This document shows, piece by piece, positions 1 to 8,107 of a DNA stretch of 64,000 nucleotides (its first letter is position 1; every line of letters begins with the position of its first letter). The notes under the pieces were generated by a model that saw nothing but the letters and a program-made list of their open reading frames with translations, was not told where the DNA came from and searched no databases. Location: positions 1-64,000 of the IMG/VR virus record IMGVR_UViG_3300035034_001463. One strand, 5' to 3'. The position numbers and the translations under genes were made by a program. Source of the DNA: a virus.

Positions 1-1
1 T

Positions 2-157
2 ACTACTAATCAGGTTATAAATGATCTTGAGCTTCCGGCTGGAGAAACATTTACTTTTGATTCAGAAAAAATAATATTAGGCGACGGCGACAGCATTGTA
101 GTAGTCGGCGATTCTCCTAATACTTTATCAGCAACTGTGAGTTATTTGGAAGTATAA
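2..157 (+). CDS. Virion structural protein, C-terminal fragment
   Basis: The reading frame is open from the left edge and stops with TAA at 155-157, giving the last 51 residues of a protein cut by the window border. The visible end (GDGDSIVVVGD near the middle, closing SYLEV) resembles the C-terminus of the 109-aa protein at 7391-7720, which ends SYVEIV. It is therefore probably another copy of that small beta-rich virion protein family found beside tail-fibre genes in marine T4-like phages. Its stop overlaps the next ATG (taATG), suggesting translational coupling. The exact role is unknown. Confidence 0.6.
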   Translation, partial: TTNQVINDLELPAGETFTFDSEKIILGDGDSIVVVGDSPNTLSATVSYLEV

Positions 158-660
158 TGAGATTAATTAAAGCAAATTCTACAAATTTAAGAGTTATACG
201 AGGTAACGGTGTCCGGTACGAAACCAATCGAGAAATTGTTATGGACTCAACTAAATCAGTAAGGGTGCCAATTGGAAATACAAGTGAACGTCCACAAACT
301 CCTGAAAATGGAATGATGCGTTACAATACTGATAATAATATTTTTGAATTTTATGTTGGAAATTCCTGGACTGATATTGGTACTTCTGCTCCTGGAAATA
401 TTGTGCAACAAAATCTTGGCGTTGGTGACGATGCTGAAACAGTATTTGGTCCATTAAATTCAGGAGATCCTTCGTTTCCTGTTCCAGACAGCGCAGAATC
501 AATTTTGGTATTAGTTGAAAATGTTTTTCAAATAGCAACCACCAATTATACATTAGTTCAAAACCCAGCTGGTCCTTATGCACCTGGATTTTATATACAA
601 TTTGGAACTCCACCGCCTCTAGGAAAACCAGTTACAGTATTACACAATTTTGATAAGTGA
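157..660 (+). CDS. Small tail-fibre-associated structural protein
   Basis: A 167-aa protein whose start overlaps the previous stop. Residues about 35-75 contain the fibre module seen again in the large proteins downstream (SERPQTPENGMMRYNT followed by FEFYVGNSWTDIG), a short beta-rich repeat typical of distal tail proteins in marine T4-like phages. The C-terminal half is also beta-rich, with no catalytic motif. It is followed by a late promoter and the first giant fibre gene. I infer a virion protein; no specific symbol can be supported. Confidence 0.55.
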   Translation: MRLIKANSTNLRVIRGNGVRYETNREIVMDSTKSVRVPIGNTSERPQTPENGMMRYNTDNNIFEFYVGNSWTDIGTSAPGNIVQQNLGVGDDAETVFGPLNSGDPSFPVPDSAESILVLVENVFQIATTNYTLVQNPAGPYAPGFYIQFGTPPPLGKPVTVLHNFDK

Positions 661-665
661 TATGC

Positions 666-673
666 TATAAATA
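666..673 (+). promoter_or_regulatory. T4-type late promoter TATAAATA
   Basis: Exact match to the T4 late promoter octamer, 17 nt before the ATG at 691, with a GGGG-type ribosome binding site between them. It probably drives the giant tail-protein operon late in infection. Confidence 0.75.
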
Positions 674-690
674 CTCATAAGGGGTAATAT

Positions 691-3558
691 ATGGCACAAT
701 TAGGACGTATAAGCGGTCCGATGTTAGAAGCAGATCTGCTTCTAAACGGTCGAAATCTTTCAATAAAAGACACGGCATTAAGCACGCCATTGCTTTATCT
801 TGATGCTGTTAATAGTAGAATTGGTATTAATACTGATTCTCCTGCTACTGAATTAGAAGTAGTAGGAGGAATTAAATTTACCAAAGTAATCCTAATAGAT
901 CCTCAAGATTACGGAAACCTAACAGTACAAGATGGATCATTATCAGTAGTAACCGGTAATCTAACAATAGGTGCAGCATCTCAAACTATATTACCTGGAT
1001 TACAGACAGATGATTTTTTGTTTGATGGTAATCGAATTACATCTCTCAATTCTAATGCTAATTTAGAATTTTCTCCAAATGGTACAGGAGAAATAGATTT
1101 AGTTGGTATAGTTAATGTATCAGGTGATTTAACCTCTACCGGTAATATAACTATTGGTGGTAATATCACATTTGGTGATGATTCAACGGTTGACAGCGTA
1201 ACTATATCAGGTCCAATTGCTAGTAGCATAGTTCCGAAATTTGATTATCTTAATTCAATAGGAACTCCTTCAAAAAGATATGCACGAGCATATGCAAATC
1301 GAGTTAATATCGAAACATTAACTCTTGAACAAGGATTAAATCTTCCAGGGCAAGACGTTACACTTGAACAAGGAAACACATTTTATGTGTCAACTAACGG
1401 TAGTGATTCATTTACGGGAACTAGAACTCAAGAACCACTTAGAACTATAAAAGCTGCTCTTCAAGCTGCAGATGCATCATCTGCTGGACCTGTAATGATA
1501 CACATTGCTCCGGGAACATACGATGAAGACTTTCCATTAGAAGTTCCTCAGAATGTTGCTATTTCTGGAGAAGAAATGAGAAACGTTATTATTCGTCCTA
1601 ATACAGGTACAGAAAGCAACGATGCATTCTTATTAAATGATACAACTACTATTGAAAATATTACTGTTACTGGATTTTTTTATGATAGTATAGGTAATAC
1701 AGGATACGCATTTCGTTTTAAAAACGAAATTGATATTGTGTCTCGTTCTCCTTATGTAAGAAATTGTTCGGTTATAACACAAGGTTCGTCAACGCCTGAT
1801 AATGATCCTAGAGGTTACGACGAAGGAGATGCAGGTAGGGGAGCACTAGTAGACGGTGCTGAGATAAATTCAACTAGTCCTAATGTTTCAATGTTATTTT
1901 ATTCTGTAACATTTATTTGCCCAGGCGCTGATATCTTAACCGTAACAAATGGGGCTCGTGCTGAATTAATTAATATCTTTACATATTTTGGATCAAAATC
2001 TATTCACGTAAGTCAAGGCGTAGGAAGAATTGGTTTAGATGGTTCTACTACAGAATACGGTGGTGAATTAAGGGTAATTGGTTCTGCCTCGTGTTACGGA
2101 GAAGAAGGTATATTAGCAGACGGTGCTGACACGTTAGTCTATGCAATTAATCATAATTTTCATTATATCGGTTCTGGTAAAGATAAAGAAAATGATAGAA
2201 CACTTCAGATAGAAGATAATCAAATAATTGAAGCAAACAATGGAAAAATATATTATACCTCAATTGATTCTGTAGGAAAATATAAAATAGGTGATTCATT
2301 TTATGTTGACTTTGAACAAGGGTTTACTAGTATTTCAGGAAATATTAACTTTAGTGGAGGTTCAAGAATTAAAATAGTTGACGGATTTAAAGAAACTATA
2401 ATTACCGCATCAACTATCACTCAACAAAATATCTTTATAACAGATAATACTATTTCTACTGTAACCGGAGATCTTAATTTTCTTTCACAAAATAGTAATC
2501 TAATTTATTTCAACGATAATATGAATATCTCGGGAAGTTTAGAAATTACAGGTGATATAGACATTAGTGGCAATGTTATTTCTCTAGGTAGCGAACAAAC
2601 TGATACAGTTGATTTTAATGTACCGTTTGATCAAAATTTAAATCCGGGAGACGATAGCAGATTTACCATTGGATCAAACTCTTATAATTGGAATATTCTG
2701 TTTGCAAAAAAATTAGCATTTGATGATATAGAGATATTCAATAATGTCATTACAACAACTCAAAGTAATTCTAATTTAGATTTAAGATCAAGCGGATTAG
2801 GAAAAGTAAGATTTTCAAATATTAGTTTAGATTCTAACATAGTGTCATCTAATTTTAATCAACCTATAACTCTAAGTTCTTCAACTAATATAATTGATTT
2901 GTCAGGTAATTCTGCTCTTGTATTAGCAAAAGGAACTACTGCAGAGAGAAGAGAAACTCTTGGCGATTTAAGATATAATATTGAAGAAAACAATTTTGAA
3001 GGATATTCTACATTTAATCAAAGATTATCTGGTTTATTTTCAGACGACGGAAGAACTGGTATTAGAGCAGTACCAATAATTAATTCTATATATTTTAAAA
3101 CAGATGATTTACAGGTAGCAAATATTGACGTAAACTCTTTTCAGTTTGAAAGAGTACACATAGATGGAACAATAATAGAGAACAATACCATAGCAACTTC
3201 TGATTCAAATTCAAATCTTGAAATTTTAGCAAGAGGTTCTGGAAATACCTACATTGGTACAAACATAGGATTCAATGATGAAAGTTGGTTAAATGAAACT
3301 AATTCAACTTTCATTATTGATATAACTGATTTTGGTAAAGTTAGATTTACTGATACATTTGGTATATCTTTACCAACTGGTACTACTGCAGAAAGGCCTA
3401 CATTAACAGAAGAAGGCCTAACTAGGTACAATACAACAGAAGAAGAACTTGAATCCTGGACCGGAACTAAATGGGTGCCTTCATTAGGAGAAGGTGCAGA
3501 TATAAATCAAGAAGAATTTGATGAAATTCGTACCATCTGGGCTCTCGTTCTAGGTTAA
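691..3558 (+). CDS. Large tail fibre protein with beta-helix domain
   Basis: A 955-aa protein starting MAQLGRISGPMLEADL, a start shared with the next gene (MALGRISGPMLKADL), so the two are paralogues. Residues about 230-520 form a pectate-lyase-like right-handed beta-helix region: it opens with FYVSTNGSDSFTGT, then has the P-L-R-T-I-K-A-A-L segment, then IAPGTYDEDFPLEVP. The flanks are rich in short N/G/T/S repeats (SNANLEFSPNGTGEIDL type) expected in fibrous trimers. Near the C-terminus is the fibre module GTTAERPTLTEEGLTRYNTT. No polysaccharide-degrading catalytic residues can be identified with confidence. It probably forms a tail fibre or baseplate-proximal spike. Confidence 0.75.
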   Translation: MAQLGRISGPMLEADLLLNGRNLSIKDTALSTPLLYLDAVNSRIGINTDSPATELEVVGGIKFTKVILIDPQDYGNLTVQDGSLSVVTGNLTIGAASQTILPGLQTDDFLFDGNRITSLNSNANLEFSPNGTGEIDLVGIVNVSGDLTSTGNITIGGNITFGDDSTVDSVTISGPIASSIVPKFDYLNSIGTPSKRYARAYANRVNIETLTLEQGLNLPGQDVTLEQGNTFYVSTNGSDSFTGTRTQEPLRTIKAALQAADASSAGPVMIHIAPGTYDEDFPLEVPQNVAISGEEMRNVIIRPNTGTESNDAFLLNDTTTIENITVTGFFYDSIGNTGYAFRFKNEIDIVSRSPYVRNCSVITQGSSTPDNDPRGYDEGDAGRGALVDGAEINSTSPNVSMLFYSVTFICPGADILTVTNGARAELINIFTYFGSKSIHVSQGVGRIGLDGSTTEYGGELRVIGSASCYGEEGILADGADTLVYAINHNFHYIGSGKDKENDRTLQIEDNQIIEANNGKIYYTSIDSVGKYKIGDSFYVDFEQGFTSISGNINFSGGSRIKIVDGFKETIITASTITQQNIFITDNTISTVTGDLNFLSQNSNLIYFNDNMNISGSLEITGDIDISGNVISLGSEQTDTVDFNVPFDQNLNPGDDSRFTIGSNSYNWNILFAKKLAFDDIEIFNNVITTTQSNSNLDLRSSGLGKVRFSNISLDSNIVSSNFNQPITLSSSTNIIDLSGNSALVLAKGTTAERRETLGDLRYNIEENNFEGYSTFNQRLSGLFSDDGRTGIRAVPIINSIYFKTDDLQVANIDVNSFQFERVHIDGTIIENNTIATSDSNSNLEILARGSGNTYIGTNIGFNDESWLNETNSTFIIDITDFGKVRFTDTFGISLPTGTTAERPTLTEEGLTRYNTTEEELESWTGTKWVPSLGEGADINQEEFDEIRTIWALVLG

Positions 3559-3569
3559 TTTACAATTCC

Positions 3570-3577
3570 GCTAAATA
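3570..3577 (+). promoter_or_regulatory. Late promoter-like GCTAAATA
   Basis: Variant of the late octamer (CTAAATA core) 12 nt after the previous stop. It precedes the unusual GC-rich leader of the second giant fibre gene. The same CTAAATA core is used at 29511 and 31343. Confidence 0.55.
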
Positions 3578-3584
3578 CTATTAA

Positions 3585-3663
3585 TGAGGAGGCAACGCCT
3601 CAGGACAAACTGTGGTAAACCCGCAATGTAAGGTGGTTTGAGGGACAGGATCCCCGCGCGAGG
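3585..3663 (+). other. GC-rich structured leader before tail fibre gene
   Basis: This untranslated stretch is about 57% GC by my count (3601-3660), against roughly one third for the surroundings. It can fold into consecutive hairpins: GAGGC/GCCTC with an AAC loop (3589-3601), CAAAC/GTTTG (3606-3610 with 3636-3640) enclosing TGTGG/CCGCA (3611-3626), and GGGA/TCCC (3642-3654). It ends just before the GAGG ribosome binding site of the gene at 3670. It could be a translational control element, an RNA-processing signal or a stability element. I do not recognise it as a known riboswitch. Confidence 0.45.
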
Positions 3664-3669
3664 AAAAAG

Positions 3670-6600
3670 ATGGCACTTGGTCGAATTTCAGGTCCCATGC
3701 TTAAAGCTGACCTTACACGATTGGGTGTAGATCTAGCCTTTGAGACGGATTTACTTTACCTAGACGTTACCAATAATAGGGTAGGTATTAACACGTCAAC
3801 TCCACAGTTCGCGCTTGATATACAGGGTCCTATTACAACTGATACTATTGCAGCTGACAGTGCTAACATAAATGGAATATTAATCGATTCTAATAGCATT
3901 ATCAGTACTAATCCAACCTTAACTTTTTCTGCACCAGGAAATGTTATATATCAAAATAAATTAATAGTTGACAGTCTTAGTTTTGACGGTAATGTAATTG
4001 GAACAAACGAGTCTAATGCAAATTTAGAATTAAATCCAAATGGCACCGGAACTATTGAATTACTTGCTACTACAAACGTAACAGGAGATATTAATATCTC
4101 CGGTAATCTTTCTACAGATGGAAATATCATAGTAGGAGACGAGAATACAGATTCTATTACATTAAATGCAGAAATAGAAGGAGACTTAATACCTTCAGTT
4201 GATGATTTGTATGATTTAGGATCTCTTACTAATCGATGGAGTGACATTAATGTTAGAGAAGTTTTTGCAGATACATTGACTGCAAATAACTTTTCGGTAA
4301 CAGGTGTTGATTTAGAATTAAGACAAGGTAATATCTATTATGTTGCAGAGAACGGAGATGATTCAAATTTCACTGGCGATCATCCCCAAGGACCTTTTGC
4401 AAGTCTAACTCAAGCTCTTTCTGTTGCAGTAGCCGGTGATGCTATTCACATTTATCCCGGAACATATCAAGAAATGTTCCCTTTAATTGTACCGGCAGGA
4501 GTAACAGTTAAAGGAGAAAATTTACGAGCAGTTAACATTACTCCAACCCCAATGACAAATGATGAAGATGCATTTTTAATAAATGGCGGGTCTACTATTG
4601 AAGATCTAACTGTATCTGGATTTTTCTATAATGCAGGAAACAATACAGGATATGCTTTTCGATTTGCACCAGGATTTGAAATAACTAGTCGTTCTCCTTA
4701 TATAAGAAATTGTTCGGTTATAACACAAGGTTCAGTTACTAGCGCAAATGATCCTAGAGGATTTGATTCGGGTGATGCAGGAAAAGCTGGATATTTTGAT
4801 GGAGCAGTAGCAACTTCAACTTCAATAGAAGCGGCTGTTTTATTTCATTCAGTAACACTTATATGCCCGGGTGTTGATGCAATAACTTATACAAATGGTG
4901 TTAGAATTGAATGGGTTAATTCGTTTACTTATTTTGCAGATAAAGGTATTTACGGAGTTGATGGTGCTACAGGTTTATATGGTATTGGTAGAACACAATT
5001 AAGATTTGAAAACGTAACCGGAACTTATTTGCCAGGTGAAACTGTAGAGTATTATGATTTAGATAATACAACACTATTGGCATCGGGAACTATTGAATCT
5101 ATTTCAGCAGACGGAAAAGTATTCTTAGACGGAAAGGCAACCGGATTTGAAACATTTGCAGAACGTGCAAACAGAGTATTGCAACCAAACGGAAATGCAA
5201 AATTATCAACAGTGCGATCTAAATTTGGATCTGCTTCCTTGTTACTTGACGGATTAGGAGATTATGTTTCTGTAGCTGCTACTACTGAATTTGGATTTGG
5301 TACAGGAGACTTTGAAGTTAAATTTTTTATCTATCCAACTTCAACATCAGGAGTACAATACTTAGTTGATTTCCGAGCAGGATCAGCTTCAAACTCAGCA
5401 ATATCAATATATTTACAAGGCACAACGTTAAGAGTAGAAGCAGGTAGTACAACCATAATATCCGGAGGTTCTATTTCAACAGGGTCTTGGCAATATATAT
5501 TAGTAACTCGAAAATCAGGGATAACATCTGCTTACATTAACTCAACAAGGATTGGTACCTATGTAGACACTACAAATTACGGAGTACTTAAACCGTTAAT
5601 AATTGGTGCTCGATGGGATAGTACAAGAACTTTTTCTGGATACATAGACGAACTTAGAATAGAAAGCGGAACAGGTTATAGTGGACCAACTGCTTCAGTA
5701 CCGACATCAGAATTTTTATCTAATAATTCAACCGGATTACTTGCTCATTTTAACGGAACTAACGGGTCGACAATCTTTATTGATGATATACAATTAGCAC
5801 AGGATATAAGATTTTCAGGTGGTGCAACTTCTACAAAGGTAATACTTGCTGACTATAGTGATTTTGGAGGAGAACTTCGTTCAATTTCATCTGCAAGTAT
5901 ATATGGTAATTTTGGTGCGTACGGTGACGGTGAAGGTGTTATTATGTATCTTGTTGGTCATAATATGGCCTATGTTGGTGCTGGTAAAAAATCAGACAAC
6001 GACGTAATAGATGTTATACAAGAGAATGAAGTAGTTGAACTTAATCGTGCAAAAATAAGATTCTCAAGTGTTGATCATAAGGGAGATTTTCGAGTAGGGG
6101 ATCTATTTTATATTAATCAAGAAACAGGTGCTATTGAATTTACGTCTGCTAATGTTAACTTTAATTCAGGTGAAGTGATAACATTAACAGAAGGTCTTAG
6201 TACAACAATAATTTCAGGCAGTGAAATTGATACTGGTAATATTAGAATTTCTGGCAATACAATCGAAGCATTAAACGGTGACCTTAATCTTAATTCAGCA
6301 TCTGGCACAATCAACTTATTAAATAATGTTTATATTAGTGGTAACATAATAGTAGATGAAGATATATTCCTCGGCGGGAATATAACAATAGGTGATTCAA
6401 GTGCTGATTCAATAACAATAGCAGGTAGTTTAGATTCTGATTTAATACCAAGATTGACTGCAACTTATAATTTAGGTTCTGATATATTAAAATGGAATAA
6501 CATTTATTCAACAATTGCAGACTTTGATGGAATAAGAATAACAGGAAATGTTATTGAGACAACTGATACTAATGCCGATCTTGAACTTAGAGCTTCAGGA

Positions 6601-7386
6601 ACCGGTAATATTGTTATAGACGATTTATCTTTTTCAGATGCAACTATTCTTAGTACCTCAGGAAATTTAATACTTTCTTCATCCAACGAAATTGTTGAAA
6701 TATTAGGTACAGGAGCACTTGCTATTCCTGCTGGAACTACAGCAGAACGACCATTAGCTACAACCGAAGGAATGTTGAGATACAATACCACAAACAACAG
6801 ATTTGAAGGTTATAGTGATCTAGGCTGGATACAAATTGGAGGAGTTATTGACGACGACGGTGATACATACATCACCGCAGAACTAACTCCTGGAGCAAAC
6901 GATAACATAATTAGATTCTATACAGCCGGGGTATTAAGAGCTGACATAGATTCAACAAGAGCAAGATTTGACCGAATAGAAACAGACGATTTATATATTG
7001 ACGGGAATGTTATTTCAACTCTAGCAACTAATCAAGATATACAATTATCCGGCAACGGAACAGGTTCCGTTATTGTTGAAGATTTTGCATTTAGTGGAAA
7101 TACAATAACGAATATACAACTTGATGCAGTAACCTTGTTGTCGTCAACAGGAGACGGATATTATAAATTTGGTGGAGCAAATGGTATAGTTCTACCAAGA
7201 GGGGCTGGCGGAGATAGACCACCTTCATTGTTAGCACAAGTAGGACAAATTCGATGGAATACAGATGACAAGCGCGTTGAAGTTTATACTGGTACTCTTT
7301 GGACCTCACTAGCAGGCGCAGGCGGCGGAATTTCAGCAGGCGATGCTGAAAATCTTGCAATTGAATACGCATTAACATTAGGATAA
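3670..7386 (+). CDS. Large tail fibre protein, beta-helix plus LamG-like insert
   Basis: A 1238-aa paralogue of the preceding protein. The order is: shared N-terminus; G/N/T-rich fibrous repeats; beta-helix starting about residue 218 (IYYVAENGDDSNFTGDHPQG) with the conserved SRSPYIRNCSVITQGS strand; an extra block at about residues 450-715; then the rest of the beta-helix and more fibrous repeats. Inside the extra block, roughly residues 515-685 read as a laminin-G/concanavalin-A-like lectin domain (GSASLLLDGLGDYVSV, then FEVKFFIYPT, then GYIDELRI). Two GTTAERP-type modules and a short C-terminal tip follow. A lectin-like insert suggests glycan binding, so this may contact the host surface. 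Confidence 0.75.
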   Translation: MALGRISGPMLKADLTRLGVDLAFETDLLYLDVTNNRVGINTSTPQFALDIQGPITTDTIAADSANINGILIDSNSIISTNPTLTFSAPGNVIYQNKLIVDSLSFDGNVIGTNESNANLELNPNGTGTIELLATTNVTGDINISGNLSTDGNIIVGDENTDSITLNAEIEGDLIPSVDDLYDLGSLTNRWSDINVREVFADTLTANNFSVTGVDLELRQGNIYYVAENGDDSNFTGDHPQGPFASLTQALSVAVAGDAIHIYPGTYQEMFPLIVPAGVTVKGENLRAVNITPTPMTNDEDAFLINGGSTIEDLTVSGFFYNAGNNTGYAFRFAPGFEITSRSPYIRNCSVITQGSVTSANDPRGFDSGDAGKAGYFDGAVATSTSIEAAVLFHSVTLICPGVDAITYTNGVRIEWVNSFTYFADKGIYGVDGATGLYGIGRTQLRFENVTGTYLPGETVEYYDLDNTTLLASGTIESISADGKVFLDGKATGFETFAERANRVLQPNGNAKLSTVRSKFGSASLLLDGLGDYVSVAATTEFGFGTGDFEVKFFIYPTSTSGVQYLVDFRAGSASNSAISIYLQGTTLRVEAGSTTIISGGSISTGSWQYILVTRKSGITSAYINSTRIGTYVDTTNYGVLKPLIIGARWDSTRTFSGYIDELRIESGTGYSGPTASVPTSEFLSNNSTGLLAHFNGTNGSTIFIDDIQLAQDIRFSGGATSTKVILADYSDFGGELRSISSASIYGNFGAYGDGEGVIMYLVGHNMAYVGAGKKSDNDVIDVIQENEVVELNRAKIRFSSVDHKGDFRVGDLFYINQETGAIEFTSANVNFNSGEVITLTEGLSTTIISGSEIDTGNIRISGNTIEALNGDLNLNSASGTINLLNNVYISGNIIVDEDIFLGGNITIGDSSADSITIAGSLDSDLIPRLTATYNLGSDILKWNNIYSTIADFDGIRITGNVIETTDTNADLELRASGTGNIVIDDLSFSDATILSTSGNLILSSSNEIVEILGTGALAIPAGTTAERPLATTEGMLRYNTTNNRFEGYSDLGWIQIGGVIDDDGDTYITAELTPGANDNIIRFYTAGVLRADIDSTRARFDRIETDDLYIDGNVISTLATNQDIQLSGNGTGSVIVEDFAFSGNTITNIQLDAVTLLSSTGDGYYKFGGANGIVLPRGAGGDRPPSLLAQVGQIRWNTDDKRVEVYTGTLWTSLAGAGGGISAGDAENLAIEYALTLG

Positions 7387-7390
7387 AAGA

Positions 7391-7720
7391 ATGGCTACCT
7401 TTTTTAGAAATAAATTAATAAACGATGTAGGAACAGCACCTATTACTGCACTAGAAGCTTCTGCAGTTCAGCAATTAACTGTTATTGGTTTATCATTAAC
7501 CAACACTACGGATTATCCGGTTAATGTAAATGTGACATTAACAGATGATACTAGCATTGAAACATATTATTTAAACGAAGAACCAATTCCTGCTAGAAAG
7601 AGTTTAAGAGCAGTTACTAATGGTGAAAAATTAATAATTCCTCCAGATTATACCTTAAAGGTATGGAGCGATGAATTAGAATCAGTTGATGCAATAATCA
7701 GCTATGTTGAGATTGTATAA
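7391..7720 (+). CDS. Small virion structural protein
   Basis: A 109-aa protein starting MATFFRNKLINDVGTAP, a recurring small protein next to tail fibre genes in marine T4-like phages. It is mostly beta-strand, with alternating hydrophobics and no enzyme motif. Its C-terminal half resembles the fragment at 2-157, and it is loosely similar to the 105-aa product at 19285-19602, so the window contains three members of this family. The ATG lies 4 nt after the previous stop, without a clear strong ribosome binding site. Probably a fibre-attachment or decoration component; the role is not proven. Confidence 0.6.
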   Translation: MATFFRNKLINDVGTAPITALEASAVQQLTVIGLSLTNTTDYPVNVNVTLTDDTSIETYYLNEEPIPARKSLRAVTNGEKLIIPPDYTLKVWSDELESVDAIISYVEIV

Positions 7721-7730
7721 GGAGTAAATT

Positions 7731-8081
7731 ATGATAGTAGGTGGAGATACCTCGCGTTATTTTGACGCAATGAACCCAAGATTCTTTTACGGATTTAGAA
7801 GAACCGACGATGGAGAACTTTATCTAGCAAAGTTAGACCAGTCTAAAAAAACAGACGTAATAGAAATTAACACACCCGGAGATTCAGAAGAAAATTATCC
7901 AACTTTTGAAGAAGGAATAGATTATATAGAAGGTAGAGATGAAAATCATGAAATTGTTTATGAAAATCTTAATTATGAACAATTTCGTTGGGACGAAAGA
8001 AATCTTCTTTATTATATAGATGATGACGGACAACTTGTGGTTAGGATTAATCAAAGTTATGTCTATCCAACGGGTATATAA
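7731..8081 (+). CDS. Conserved structural protein of marine T4-like phages
   Basis: A 116-aa acidic protein (MIVGGDTSRYFDAMNPRFFY...) preceded by a good AAGGAG site. The NPRFFYGFRRTDDGELYL and GRDENHEIVYENL stretches are ones I associate with a small conserved protein in the tail-fibre cluster of cyanophages and related marine myoviruses. It has no catalytic motif or membrane segment. Its TAA stop lies within the following late promoter. The function is unknown; it is likely a virion component. Confidence 0.6.
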   Translation: MIVGGDTSRYFDAMNPRFFYGFRRTDDGELYLAKLDQSKKTDVIEINTPGDSEENYPTFEEGIDYIEGRDENHEIVYENLNYEQFRWDERNLLYYIDDDGQLVVRINQSYVYPTGI

Positions 8082-8084
8082 ATA
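8077..8084 (+). promoter_or_regulatory. T4-type late promoter TATAAATA
   Basis: Perfect late octamer overlapping the stop codon of the upstream gene, 23 nt before the ATG of the 2012-aa tail protein at 8108. An AGGAAAT ribosome binding site lies between them. Confidence 0.75.
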
Positions 8085-8107
8085 CTTGAAAAATATTAGG
8101 AAATCAA

